Assembly (NCBI GenBank): GCA_035695105.1 | Contig: DASSEV010000023.1 | Coordinates: forward strand, 12,381 to 76,380 | Length of the DNA: 64,000 nt | Direction of reading: 5' to 3' | From: JAICYJ01 sp035695105 | GTDB lineage: Bacteria > Actinomycetota > Thermoleophilia > Gaiellales > JAICJC01 | Shown: positions 1-8,091 of the stretch, piece after piece | Layout: each line of letters starts with the position of its first letter | Numbering within the stretch: the stretch's first letter is position 1 | Notes under the pieces: generated by a model | The model's input: the letters and a program-made list of their open reading frames with translations, nothing else | Told to the model about the DNA's origin: nothing | Database searches by the model: none | Made by a program: the position numbers and the translations under genes

Positions 1-852
1 GGCGAGCCGGCCGCCTTCGCGCACGACGGCGTGCTGTACCCGTTCCTCGTTCGGCCGCTGCCGGACGGCCGTGTGGACGTCACCACCGCCTACGGGTTCG
101 GCGGCCCGTGGGGCGCCGGTGACTGGCGCGCGGCCTTCTGTACGGCATGCGCCGACCGCGGGGTGGTCTCGGAGTTCGTGCGCTTCCACCCGGTGCGCGG
201 CAACCAGGAGGGGGCGGGTGACGACGTCCGGCTGACGCACGTCCAGGACATGGTGGTGCTCGATGTCGAGGCCGACGACGAGGAGCTGATCCGGCGCATG
301 GTGCCGCAGGCGCGCAACAAGCTCCGCAAGGCGATCCGCAGCGGCCTCGAGGCGGAGCCGAGCCGCGACCTCGAACGGTTCTGGCGGCTCTACTCCGACG
401 CGATGCGGGCGCTGGATGCCGACCCCAGCTACCACTTCGGCCTCGACTACTTCGAGGCGTTGGACGGCCTCGGCGACGGGCTGCTGATGCTCGACGCCGG
501 CCCCGCCGCCGCGCTGTTCCTGCAGGGCGCCGGAGCGATGCACTACTTCCTCGCCGCGTCGACCGACGAGGGCAGGCGAACGGCGGCGGCGAACCTCGTC
601 ATCTACGAGGCTATGCGCGTCGCCCGCGATGCCGGTCTGGCGGTGCTCAACCTCGGCGGCGGCCTGCGCGACGGGGACGCGCTGCAGGCGTTCAAGAGCT
701 CCTTCGGGCCCGGACGGCGGCCGTACTACGTCGGGGCCGCCATCCACGACCCGGAGGCTTACGAGCGGCTGTCGGCGGCCGCCGGAGCCCCCGCGGACGA
801 GCCCTTCTTCCCGGCCTACCGGCGTCCGGCGACGGCTCCCGCGGGGTCGTGA
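1..852 (+). CDS. FemAB/GNAT-like acyltransferase, 5'-truncated by window edge
   Basis: The frame is open from base 1, so the start lies outside the window; 283 residues are visible. The protein looks like the FemAB/BioF2 (Acetyltransf_6) branch of the GNAT fold: a basic helix around visible residues 98-110 (PQARNKLRKAIRSG), an acceptor-domain segment with FGLDYFEAL, and the typical C-terminal LNLGGGL followed by FKSSFGPGRRPYY. Members transfer amino-acyl or acyl groups to peptidoglycan or polysaccharide precursors and often sit in exopolysaccharide clusters, as here just upstream of a glycosyltransferase. The exact substrate cannot be inferred. The next gene starts 16 nt after its stop, consistent with one operon. 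Confidence 0.72.
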   Translation, partial: GEPAAFAHDGVLYPFLVRPLPDGRVDVTTAYGFGGPWGAGDWRAAFCTACADRGVVSEFVRFHPVRGNQEGAGDDVRLTHVQDMVVLDVEADDEELIRRMVPQARNKLRKAIRSGLEAEPSRDLERFWRLYSDAMRALDADPSYHFGLDYFEALDGLGDGLLMLDAGPAAALFLQGAGAMHYFLAASTDEGRRTAAANLVIYEAMRVARDAGLAVLNLGGGLRDGDALQAFKSSFGPGRRPYYVGAAIHDPEAYERLSAAAGAPADEPFFPAYRRPATAPAGS

Positions 853-868
853 CCCTATACTCGAGCCG

Positions 869-2014
869 GTGACTCTCCTTCTCCAGATCCTGTTCTGGGC
901 CTCGCTTGCTGCGCTCGTCTGGACGCACCTCGCCTACCCGGCGGCAGTCGCCGCCTGGGCGCGGCTCCGGCCCTGGCCGGTCGCGAAGGCGGACGTCCTG
1001 CCGACCGTCAGCCTGATCATTCCGGCCTACAACGAGGAGCAGGTGATCGAGTCGAAGCTCGAGAACGCGCTCGAGCTCGACTATCCACGCGAGCTGCTCG
1101 AGATCGTGGTCACGTCGGATGCCTCCACCGACCGCACCCACGAGATCGTCCGCCGCTACGCGGACCGGGGGGTGCGGCTGATCGTCTGCGACCGCGGCGG
1201 CAAGGTGGCCGCCCAGGACCGGGCGGTGCGCGAGACGACCGGCGAGATCGTCACATTCGGCGACGCGAACGTGCGCTGGGATCGCGACGCGGTGCGCCGG
1301 CTGGTGCAGGACTTCGCAGACCCGCGGGTGGGCATGGTCTGCGGCTACGTGCGCCTGATCAACCCGAGCGGCGGCACCAACCAGGAGGGCCTCTACTGGC
1401 GCTACGAGATGTGGCTGCGCGAGCGGGAGTCGCGGCTGCACTCGATCACCGGGTCGAACGGCGCGATCTACGCCGTGCGGAGAGCGGCCTACCGCGAAGT
1501 CGATCCCCGCTTCGGGCACGACATGTCGTTCCCCTACCTGATGGTGCAGAACGGCTACCGGGCGGTCTACGAGCCGCAGGCGCGCGGCACCGAGAGCATG
1601 ACGACCGACATCGAGGACGAGTTCCGCCGCAAGGTGCGCATGTTCGAGCATGCCTGGCTGATGCTGTTCCGCGGGCGCATGTTCGGGATCCGCAGGCTGG
1701 GGCTCACCTACTGGTTGGAGCTGGTCTCGCACCGGCTCTTGCGGTACTGGAGTGGGCCGCTGCACATCGTCCTGCTGGTGACGAGCATCCTGCTGGCGAC
1801 GCACGGGTGGTTCTACGCGGCGGTGCTGGTGGCGCAGCTGGTGGGCCTTGCGATGGCGCTGCTCTCGATCGCCGTGCGCGGGCGGTTCCGGGTGCTGCGG
1901 GTGCTCCACTACTACCTGCTGGTCACGCTGGCCACCGTCATCGCGCTCACCGGGTACGTGCGCCACGGCGTCCCGGCCACCTGGGACAAGGCAGCCGGCT
2001 CGCGCCTTACCTAG
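869..2014 (+). CDS. Membrane-anchored family 2 glycosyltransferase
   Basis: 381 residues from a GTG start at 869, chosen because it begins directly before the first membrane helix; upstream in-frame sequence only shadows the preceding gene. One N-terminal helix (LLLQILFWASLAALVW) is followed by a GT2 domain: SLIIPAYNEEQ nucleotide-binding strand, VVTSDASTDRT, the metal-binding FGDANVRWD, and GSNGAIYAVRR acceptor region. The C-terminus has about three helices (residues 290-370). This is the architecture of processive or polyprenol-linked sugar transferases acting at the inner face of the membrane. Context (FemAB-like protein, sulfotransferase, two O-antigen-ligase-like proteins) points to exopolysaccharide synthesis. 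Sugar specificity is unknown. Confidence 0.88.
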   Translation: MTLLLQILFWASLAALVWTHLAYPAAVAAWARLRPWPVAKADVLPTVSLIIPAYNEEQVIESKLENALELDYPRELLEIVVTSDASTDRTHEIVRRYADRGVRLIVCDRGGKVAAQDRAVRETTGEIVTFGDANVRWDRDAVRRLVQDFADPRVGMVCGYVRLINPSGGTNQEGLYWRYEMWLRERESRLHSITGSNGAIYAVRRAAYREVDPRFGHDMSFPYLMVQNGYRAVYEPQARGTESMTTDIEDEFRRKVRMFEHAWLMLFRGRMFGIRRLGLTYWLELVSHRLLRYWSGPLHIVLLVTSILLATHGWFYAAVLVAQLVGLAMALLSIAVRGRFRVLRVLHYYLLVTLATVIALTGYVRHGVPATWDKAAGSRLT

Positions 2015-2018
2015 CGGT

Positions 2019-2990
2019 CTAGCGTCCCAGCCGGCGCCGGATCAGGTACGGCACCTCGCGGCCGCGCTCGCGCCAGACGTGCAGCACCGTGAAGTGCCAT
2101 CCCTTCACCGCCCAGTTGTGCGCCTGCCAGGCGGCGTCCGGGATCCGGGGCGGAGTGCTCCCGAGGCCCGTCTCGTATCCGTGCCGCTCGAGCTCCGCCC
2201 CGGCGATCGACTCGAACAGCGCCACGTCCGACGGCCGCATCTCGCGCCGCCACTTGCCGACCGACGCGGCCGTGATGCCCGTGTAGAGCTCCGTGAACCA
2301 CGCCTCCTGCCCGACCGCGATCCGGTCGGGCGGCGTCTCCTCCACCGCCAGCATGCCCGGCTCATAGGTGATCTCGAGGAACCTGCAGATCTCCGGCACG
2401 ACCGCGGCCGGATCGGCCACGAGCTGCTCGTAGCGCACCGTCAGCAGGTCGTCCCCGAGCCACGCCGCGTCGCGGTCGACCGCTCGTACCGCATCCCGCC
2501 ACTGGTGCGCCCCCGCCCACACGTTCGCGGGGCCGAACGGCACCCGCAGCAGCGACAGCGCCACGTCGCGGCCATCGCGCACCAGGTTGACGATCCGGGC
2601 CTCGGGGAACACACGCCGCACCTCGGCCAGGTGCTCGACGTAGTACGGCGTCTTGTCGCCCCACCCCGGCTTGCCGTGCTGCTGCGCGTACGCCAGGTAG
2701 GGCGCCTCCAGCGCCGCGCGGTAGGCCTCGGCGCCGCTCCGCCCCTCGCGCCGCGGCGGCCGCCCTTCCAGGTGCCACTCGCGCACCTTCGGATGCCGCC
2801 ATACCGTCGCGGCCAGCCGGTCGAACTGCTCGTCCGTGTCGAGCCCGCCGAAGCGGCGCCGCAGCGCGGCCATGTCGACCACGATCATCGACTCCGTCGG
2901 GATCGCCACGTCCGGGCTGCGGTCGAGGATCAGCCGCAGCATCGTCGTGCCCGAGCGGTCGCAGGCGACGATGAAGAACGGCCGGGACAC
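2019..2990 (-). CDS. PAPS-dependent sulfotransferase
   Basis: 323 residues from a GTG at 2990, four bases after the stop of the upstream propeller gene. The start places the 5'-phosphosulfate loop at the extreme N-terminus (residues 8-16, CDRSGTTML), as in this family. The 3'-phosphate site is NLVRDGRDVALSLL near residue 140. DKTPYYVEHL is the usual substrate/PAPS contact strand, and KWRREM near the C-terminus matches the PAPS-closing region. It is predicted to transfer sulfuryl groups from PAPS to a sugar or other hydroxyl. The same window carries ATP sulfurylase and APS kinase (9.2-10.9 kb), which make PAPS. Convergent with the GT2 gene (4 nt apart). Most likely modifies the exopolysaccharide made by this locus. 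Confidence 0.88.
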   Translation of the reverse strand: MSRPFFIVACDRSGTTMLRLILDRSPDVAIPTESMIVVDMAALRRRFGGLDTDEQFDRLAATVWRHPKVREWHLEGRPPRREGRSGAEAYRAALEAPYLAYAQQHGKPGWGDKTPYYVEHLAEVRRVFPEARIVNLVRDGRDVALSLLRVPFGPANVWAGAHQWRDAVRAVDRDAAWLGDDLLTVRYEQLVADPAAVVPEICRFLEITYEPGMLAVEETPPDRIAVGQEAWFTELYTGITAASVGKWRREMRPSDVALFESIAGAELERHGYETGLGSTPPRIPDAAWQAHNWAVKGWHFTVLHVWRERGREVPYLIRRRLGR

Positions 2991-2994
2991 GGGA

Positions 2995-4257
2995 TCAGCC
3001 CTTCGTGCGCAGCAGGTACACGTACCGCGGCGCTGCGATGACGAGCCGGTTCGGACCGGCCGTGACCACCGTCGAGTACCAGCCGTCGGGGAAGTGCCAC
3101 ACCTGCTTTCCGGTCTGCGGATCGAAGGCCCACGTGTTGCCCATGTACTGGCCCCGCCCGTGCGCGGACACGTAGACGTACTTCCCGATGATGGTCGGCG
3201 ACGAGGTCGTCTGGTAGGGGAGGTGCGCCGACCACCGTACGTTCCCGGTGCGCGCGTCGAGCGCCTGGAACAGGCCGTTGTAGCTCGACTCGAACACCAG
3301 CCCGTTCCACACCGCGGGGCTGCCGTAGACCCATCCGTCCATCGAGTGCGACCAGGCGATGCGCCCTGTTGACGCCACGAACGAGTAGAGCTTGCCGTCC
3401 GTGTTCCCGATGTAGACGCGCCCGTAGCGCACGTTCGGGGTCGAGTAGAACGTGCCGGAGCGGAAGCCCGAGGAGAGGCCGTTGGTGCCGGTCTTCCACC
3501 GCTGGTGCCCGTTGACGCCGATGCAGTACATCGCGCCGGAGTAGTCGCCGAAGAAGAGGTATCCGTGGGCGAGCGAGATCGAGCTCTTGACCGCTCCGGA
3601 CGCATGGAACGTCCACAGCACCCGGCCTGTCTTCGCGTCCAGCGCGCGCACCGTCCCGTCCAGCGCGCCCATGAACACCTTTCCGAAGGCGACCGTCGGC
3701 GGCGACTCCATCACCGAGCCGATGCCCCGCTTCCAGACGGTGTGGCCGGTCTTCGCGTCGAGCGCGTAGATGTTGTGGTCATACGCGCCGAAGTAGACGA
3801 GCCCCTTGTATACCGCCGGCTGGTTCAGCACCTTGTGGAAGTCGCGCAGCCACAGCTGCTTTCCCTGCAGCGACTGGGCCCACACGATCCCGGCGTCCGA
3901 TGCCGCGTAGAGGACGCCGTCCTCGTAGGACGGCGGGTACTCGAGGATGCCGTGCGCCGACCGGCGCCAAAGCGTCACGTACGGCGGGTGCACGCCGGTT
4001 TGCGCCGAGGCGTCGCGGTTGTGCGAAGGATTCAGCCCGTACATCGGCCAGGGCGGTCCGTAGTCCGGCACCTTCTGCGTCGAGGTGGTCGGCGGCTGCG
4101 ACGACGCCGGCGGCTCGGGCGTGCTCGTGAACGGCGAGCTCGCGCCGTTGTGGATGTCGCCCGCCGGCCGCGTGACCAGCACGTAGGCCACGGCGACGCC
4201 GGCGCAGACCAGCGCGAACAGGCCGAGGGCCACGATGATCAGCCTGCGTCGTCTCAC
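2995..4257 (-). CDS. Membrane-anchored PQQ-like beta-propeller protein
   Basis: 420 residues. A basic N-terminus and one hydrophobic helix (LIIVALGLFALVCAGVAVAYVL) anchor it outside the membrane, followed by a Pro/Ser/Thr-rich linker to about residue 75. The rest is a series of PQQ-type propeller blades (for example VYFGAYDHNIYALDAKTGHTVWK and VFMGALDGTVRALDAKTGRVLWT), each with the A-x-D-x-x-T-G-x-x-x-W signature. No quinoprotein dehydrogenase catalytic residues were recognised, so it is more likely a scaffold or binding protein, as BamB-like propellers are. It overlaps the upstream ligase-like gene by 4 nt (ATGA), so it is co-translated with polysaccharide export genes. Confidence 0.88.
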   Translation of the reverse strand: MRRRRLIIVALGLFALVCAGVAVAYVLVTRPAGDIHNGASSPFTSTPEPPASSQPPTTSTQKVPDYGPPWPMYGLNPSHNRDASAQTGVHPPYVTLWRRSAHGILEYPPSYEDGVLYAASDAGIVWAQSLQGKQLWLRDFHKVLNQPAVYKGLVYFGAYDHNIYALDAKTGHTVWKRGIGSVMESPPTVAFGKVFMGALDGTVRALDAKTGRVLWTFHASGAVKSSISLAHGYLFFGDYSGAMYCIGVNGHQRWKTGTNGLSSGFRSGTFYSTPNVRYGRVYIGNTDGKLYSFVASTGRIAWSHSMDGWVYGSPAVWNGLVFESSYNGLFQALDARTGNVRWSAHLPYQTTSSPTIIGKYVYVSAHGRGQYMGNTWAFDPQTGKQVWHFPDGWYSTVVTAGPNRLVIAAPRYVYLLRTKG

Positions 4258-5588
4258 GATGCCGGCGACGGTTGCAGCGTCCCTGCGCGGCTTCGCGCCC
4301 GGGCCGGCGCGAACAGCGCCGCGCCGGTCACGACCAGCAGGAGCACCACGTAGAAGTATTCGAAGCCCATGGTCAGGTAGAAGAAGTTGGCGGCCACGGT
4401 GCCGATCACGGCTGCGGCCAGCCCGGCGCCGAGCAGCTGCCGGTACGGATCCTCGGCGCGCCGCATGAGAAGGACGTTGGCGATGATCCAGCCGAGGAAC
4501 ACGAGGTACAGCGCGAGCCCGACCACGCCCGTCTCCACCAGCGTCGCCACCCAGAAGCTGTGCGGCCCGAAGTCCACCTTGCCGGTCAGGAACTGGTAGA
4601 AGACGGCGAAGGTGTTGTAGCCGCGGCCGAACAGCGGGTGCGGCATCAACGCGGGCTCGACGAGCGAGTAGAACTCGAAGTGCGTCTGCACGCCGTGCCC
4701 CTGGACGTTCGTGCGCGAGGCGATCACGGTGCGCACGAAGCTGGACGACGCGTAGAGCACGGCGAACAGCGCCAGCGGCACGGCCGCCGCGATCGCCAGG
4801 GTGCGCAGCCGCGGTAACCGAGGCAGGATCGTCGGCGCGAGCACGCAGAGGCCGACGATGTCGCCGAGGGCCGCGCTGCGGGACAGCGTCAGCGTCTGCA
4901 CGATGAAGAGGAACGCGAGCAGGAACCCCAGCCTGCGGTTCGCCTTACGGTCGCTGAGGTAGATCGGCAGCAGCAGCAGGAGCGGCACGCACAGCATCAC
5001 GCCGAGGTGGTTCGGGTCACCCGTGAGCGCGTTGATGCGGTAGATGTTCTGCGAGCCGCCGATCTGCCCGTAGACATTGATCCCGTTGGACTTGCCCTGC
5101 CCGGCCGTGAGCGGCGCGACGACCAGCCGGTCGAGGTTGATCCCCGCTCCGACCACGAGGATCAGCTGCAGCGCCCCATAGGCCGCGTTCACCACGATCC
5201 CGTAGATGAACCACCGCAGCGCGCGGTCGAACAGGCCCGCGCCGCGGCGCAGGATGTGGGCGGTGGCGGCCACGAGGAAGGCGAAGTGCACGAGCCAGGT
5301 GGCGACGCCCTTTGCCCAGAACGAGAGATCCGCCTTGGTCGCGAGGTCGAAGTAGCCGGCCAGGTAAACGGCGAAGAAGGCCAGCATGAACCCGGCCAGC
5401 GTTGCACAGACGTGTGGCATTGAATCGTCGCGGCGCTGGAGCCGCGCGACCACCCAGGCCGCCACGAAGGCGGTGCACGTGATGTTCGTGATCAGGAGCT
5501 GCAGCCCGCCGGCCTGCCACTGGATCTTCTCCAGCGTCTGGACGAACAGGGTGAAGAGCAGGATCCGGTCGAGCGTGCGGTCGCTCAT
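4254..5588 (-). CDS. O-antigen ligase / polymerase-like membrane protein
   Basis: 444 residues with about eleven hydrophobic helices and one long extracellular loop (roughly residues 305-370) containing HPLFGRGYNTF and the conserved G-HN/S pattern (DFGPHSFWVATLVETGVVG) typical of the Wzy_C/O-antigen ligase family. These enzymes join undecaprenyl-linked glycan repeats to acceptors or to each other. It is the first gene of a three-gene minus-strand unit (ligase-like, propeller, sulfotransferase) with ATGA coupling to the next gene. Whether it polymerises or ligates cannot be told from sequence. Confidence 0.87.
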   Translation of the reverse strand: MSDRTLDRILLFTLFVQTLEKIQWQAGGLQLLITNITCTAFVAAWVVARLQRRDDSMPHVCATLAGFMLAFFAVYLAGYFDLATKADLSFWAKGVATWLVHFAFLVAATAHILRRGAGLFDRALRWFIYGIVVNAAYGALQLILVVGAGINLDRLVVAPLTAGQGKSNGINVYGQIGGSQNIYRINALTGDPNHLGVMLCVPLLLLLPIYLSDRKANRRLGFLLAFLFIVQTLTLSRSAALGDIVGLCVLAPTILPRLPRLRTLAIAAAVPLALFAVLYASSSFVRTVIASRTNVQGHGVQTHFEFYSLVEPALMPHPLFGRGYNTFAVFYQFLTGKVDFGPHSFWVATLVETGVVGLALYLVFLGWIIANVLLMRRAEDPYRQLLGAGLAAAVIGTVAANFFYLTMGFEYFYVVLLLVVTGAALFAPARARSRAGTLQPSPAS

Positions 5589-5649
5589 CCGTCGCAGTCT
5601 AGGGTCGTGCGCCGGCGCGGCGCGTCATCGCGGTCTCTACCATCGCGTC

Positions 5650-6006
5650 GTGGAGATCCCCGCAGGATTCCGCGTCGTCGAGGCTACGACCCCGTTCGAG
5701 CACGAGGTCGCCGCGCTCGTCCGAAGCATCCCGCCGGGGTCGGTGGCGAGCTACGGGCGAATCGCCGACTGGCTGGGCCGGCCGGAGGCGGCGCGTGCCG
5801 TCGGCGGGGCGCTGGCGCGGTCGGGCGGCGCCGTGCCGGCCCATCGCGTGGTCAATGCGGCCGGGCGGCTGGCGCCGGGGTGGGAGCGTGAGCAGGCGGA
5901 GCTGCTGCGCACGGAGGGCGTCAGGGTGCGGCGGGGGCATGTGACCCCGCCGGTCCCGTGGTGGGCCGGGCCTGGAGAAACGCCAGGGCGGCGATCAGCG
6001 CCGTGA
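5650..6006 (+). CDS. Alkyltransferase-like (ATL) DNA-binding protein, active-site Cys replaced by Ala
   Basis: 118 residues from GTG 5650, which fits the short, C-domain-only MGMT (DNA_binding_1) fold. It has FEHEVAALVRSIPPGSVASYGRIADWLG (helix-turn-helix with the YG-x-IA motif), then AARAVGGALARSGG and the catalytic-loop equivalent VPAHRVV at residues 62-68. In true O6-alkylguanine transferases this is PCHRVV with an essential Cys; ATL proteins usually carry Trp or Ala there. So it should bind, not repair, alkylated guanine and flag it for nucleotide excision repair. The last 86 bp overlap the 3' end of the convergent ligase-like gene. It is embedded in polysaccharide genes, which may be chance. 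Confidence 0.83.
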   Translation: MEIPAGFRVVEATTPFEHEVAALVRSIPPGSVASYGRIADWLGRPEAARAVGGALARSGGAVPAHRVVNAAGRLAPGWEREQAELLRTEGVRVRRGHVTPPVPWWAGPGETPGRRSAP

Positions 6007-7378
6007 GGATCCACGAGGCCGGATCCTCGAAGTACGCGTTGTAGAACAGCGAGCTCGCGAGCACCGCGGCGAGCGCAGCGGCGAGCACCAGCCGCAGATC
6101 CCGATCCGGTCCCGCCCGGAGCGCCGCCCATGCGATCGAGGCGATAAGCGCCAGGTACGCCGCCAGGCCGATCGGCCCGAGCTCGGCGAGCACCGTCAGC
6201 GGCGTCGTGTGGGAGGCGGCGGTCTTCGTGCGTCCCGGGTGCGCGGTTCCGGCCAGCGCGGCGCGGGCGAACCCGCCCAGCCCGGCGCCATCGAGCGGGT
6301 GGTGGCGGATCACGCGCCAGCCGTCCTCGACCAGCCGGGAGCGTCCGCTGGTCACCTGGCGCGTCGAGCTGCCGTGCGATGAGACGACCAGGCCGGCCGC
6401 GCCCACCAGCACGACCACCACGGCGAGCGCGATCACCAGGCGGCGGGGCCAGATGGTGGCGCCGAGGAACGCCGCGCCGGCCGCGAGCGCGAGCAGGCTC
6501 GACTGCGAGTAGGCGAGGTACTGGCCCGCGAACAGCACGGCGACCAGGAGCAGGAGCGGGACGGTGATCCGCCGGTAGACCATCACGCCCAGCAGGAGCA
6601 CGATGGTCACGGCCATGAACCGCCCGTAGATGCTCGCGTCGTAGAACAGCGAGTTGACCCGGAAGAACGCGCCGTACTCGTTGCCGACCATGATCTTGTG
6701 GTTCCAGAACAGGTGCTTGCTGTGGTGCTGCCAGAACGCCACGGCTGCGAAGAGCAGCCCCAGTGCCACCTGGACGCCGAGCATCCACCGCAGCTGGCGC
6801 TCGGTCGGACGGATCGCGGCCAGGCGGGCCAGCAGGAACCCGAACGGCAGGTAGAAGAAGAGCATCTCCACGGCTCCCTGCCGCCCGTCCGCGGTCCAGA
6901 GCAGCGATAGTGCGCCCCAGCCGATCAGCGCGGCGGCTGCCCAGCCGACCGGGCCAAGCGCGGGGGGCCGCTCGCTTCCCGTCACCAGCTCGTAGGCGGC
7001 AGCTGCGGCCATCGCCAGCACGACGGCGTAGAGCGGCACCAGCAGGTTGGCCTGCTCGCCGCCGGCGTGCAGCGGTATCCGCGCCGGGGCCGCCGCGACC
7101 ACCGCCAGCAGGGTGAGTGTCGTGTAGCGGTGGGCGATCATCGCGCCCGCGGCGAGGGCGATCAGCCCGCCCGCGAGCCCGACCGCCGCCAGCGCCGGCC
7201 GGTTGGTCGCGTCGACCCGGATCTTGGCGACCGGGGAGTGCAGCAGGTCTCCCGCCAGGATCGCGCCGCCGGCGGCCCAGGCCGCAAACGCGGCCGCCCG
7301 GACGCGTCGGTCGGTCGAGATCAGCAGCCCGGCCAGACCGGCAGCGGCGATGATCGAGCCGAGCGCGGTGCCGCTCAC
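5921..7378 (-). CDS. Second O-antigen ligase-like membrane protein
   Basis: 485 residues, GTG start at 7378 overlapping the upstream FlgD-Ig gene stop by 4 nt. About twelve hydrophobic helices; the large periplasmic-type loop contains RLVEDGWRVIRHHPLDGAGLGGFARA and SHTTPLTVLAELGPIGLAAYL, the Wzy_C signature (G-G-x-x-x-F and H/N-x-x-L-x-x-x-x-x-x-G). It is paralogous in architecture to 4254-5588 but clearly diverged. Two such enzymes in one locus suggest separate polymerisation and transfer steps. Its C-terminal 86 bp overlap the convergent ATL gene. Confidence 0.86.
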   Translation of the reverse strand: MSGTALGSIIAAAGLAGLLISTDRRVRAAAFAAWAAGGAILAGDLLHSPVAKIRVDATNRPALAAVGLAGGLIALAAGAMIAHRYTTLTLLAVVAAAPARIPLHAGGEQANLLVPLYAVVLAMAAAAAYELVTGSERPPALGPVGWAAAALIGWGALSLLWTADGRQGAVEMLFFYLPFGFLLARLAAIRPTERQLRWMLGVQVALGLLFAAVAFWQHHSKHLFWNHKIMVGNEYGAFFRVNSLFYDASIYGRFMAVTIVLLLGVMVYRRITVPLLLLVAVLFAGQYLAYSQSSLLALAAGAAFLGATIWPRRLVIALAVVVVLVGAAGLVVSSHGSSTRQVTSGRSRLVEDGWRVIRHHPLDGAGLGGFARAALAGTAHPGRTKTAASHTTPLTVLAELGPIGLAAYLALIASIAWAALRAGPDRDLRLVLAAALAAVLASSLFYNAYFEDPASWILTALIAALAFLQARPTTGPAGSHAPAAP

Positions 7379-8049
7379 GGCAGGGTCACCGTCACCTGCG
7401 GCGGGTTCGGGGTGCGGTTGCCGGCCTGGTCGACCGCCACGATCTCGATCGTGGCCGCGCCCGGGCCGACCGCGTCGATCCGGAAGTGGGCGACCCGCGG
7501 GATCACGCGCCGCTTGTGCACGAGCAGCGCTCCGTGCCGGTAGACGTAGAGCTCCGCATGCAGCGGCCCGCCCGACCGCGTGTAGTGGACGGAGACCACG
7601 GCGGTGCCGATGTGCACCTTGCCGATGGTGACCTGGGGCGGCTGGGTGTCGACCACGATCGGGTCGGGGATGGTCACCTCACGTCCGTTGCCGAGGCTGA
7701 CTCGAAGGTGATAGATGCCGTCCGAGACGACGGCGCCCGAGCTGTCCGTGCCGTCCCAGACCACCCTGACGCGGCCCTTGGGAAACGGGTGGTCGGCGAG
7801 CGTGCGCACGAGGCTGCCGTCCGTTCGCACGATCGCCAGCTGCAGATGCTGCGCCTCGCGCAGCGTGAAGTGCATGCGGGCAACCGCGCGGCAGCCGGGG
7901 TCCTGGCACCCGGGCGAGAAGTATGACCGTACGTGAGGATGCGCCACCGGCGAGTGGCGCAGCTTGAGCTGCTCCGCGCGAAGGAAGGCCGCGGCGCTCG
8001 CGGCGATGATGACCAGCAGGAGCGCGGTCGCGGCTCGGTGATGGCTCAC
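7375..8049 (-). CDS. Membrane-anchored FlgD-type Ig domain protein
   Basis: 224 residues from GTG 8049. One N-terminal helix (ATALLLVIIAASAAAFL) is followed by an extracytoplasmic part. Residues about 45-130 form a FlgD-like Ig fold: FTLREAQHLQLAIVRTDGSLVRTL, GRVRVVWDGTDSSGAVVSDGIYHLRV is the diagnostic W-D-G-x-D-x-x-G-x-x-x-x-x-G-x-Y motif. A second beta-sandwich-like part follows (residues 135-224). Such domains occur in secreted adhesins and surface-assembly proteins. It is translationally coupled (4 nt) to the ligase-like gene. Its start codon lies inside a 14-bp inverted repeat, described separately. Confidence 0.75.
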   Translation of the reverse strand: MSHHRAATALLLVIIAASAAAFLRAEQLKLRHSPVAHPHVRSYFSPGCQDPGCRAVARMHFTLREAQHLQLAIVRTDGSLVRTLADHPFPKGRVRVVWDGTDSSGAVVSDGIYHLRVSLGNGREVTIPDPIVVDTQPPQVTIGKVHIGTAVVSVHYTRSGGPLHAELYVYRHGALLVHKRRVIPRVAHFRIDAVGPGAATIEIVAVDQAGNRTPNPPQVTVTLP

Positions 8050-8078
8050 GGCGCGCCGATTGTAGGCGCGCCGTGAGC
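8044..8078 (-). terminator. 14-bp hairpin after tauE that overlaps the next gene's start
   Basis: A perfect inverted repeat: left arm 8044-8057 (GCTCACGGCGCGCC), loop 8058-8064, right arm 8065-8078. On the minus strand it begins 13 nt after the TauE/SafE stop, the usual place for an intrinsic terminator, though no T tract follows. The GTG start of the FlgD-Ig gene (8049-8047) lies in the 3' arm, so the same stem could mask that start in a read-through transcript. Confidence 0.6.
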
Positions 8079-8091
8079 GAATACCACGCCG

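Noticed and set aside
692..1966. 424-codon minus-strand frame inside the first glycosyltransferase
   Set aside because: His/Arg/Pro-rich shadow; the GT2 motifs on the plus strand are complete.
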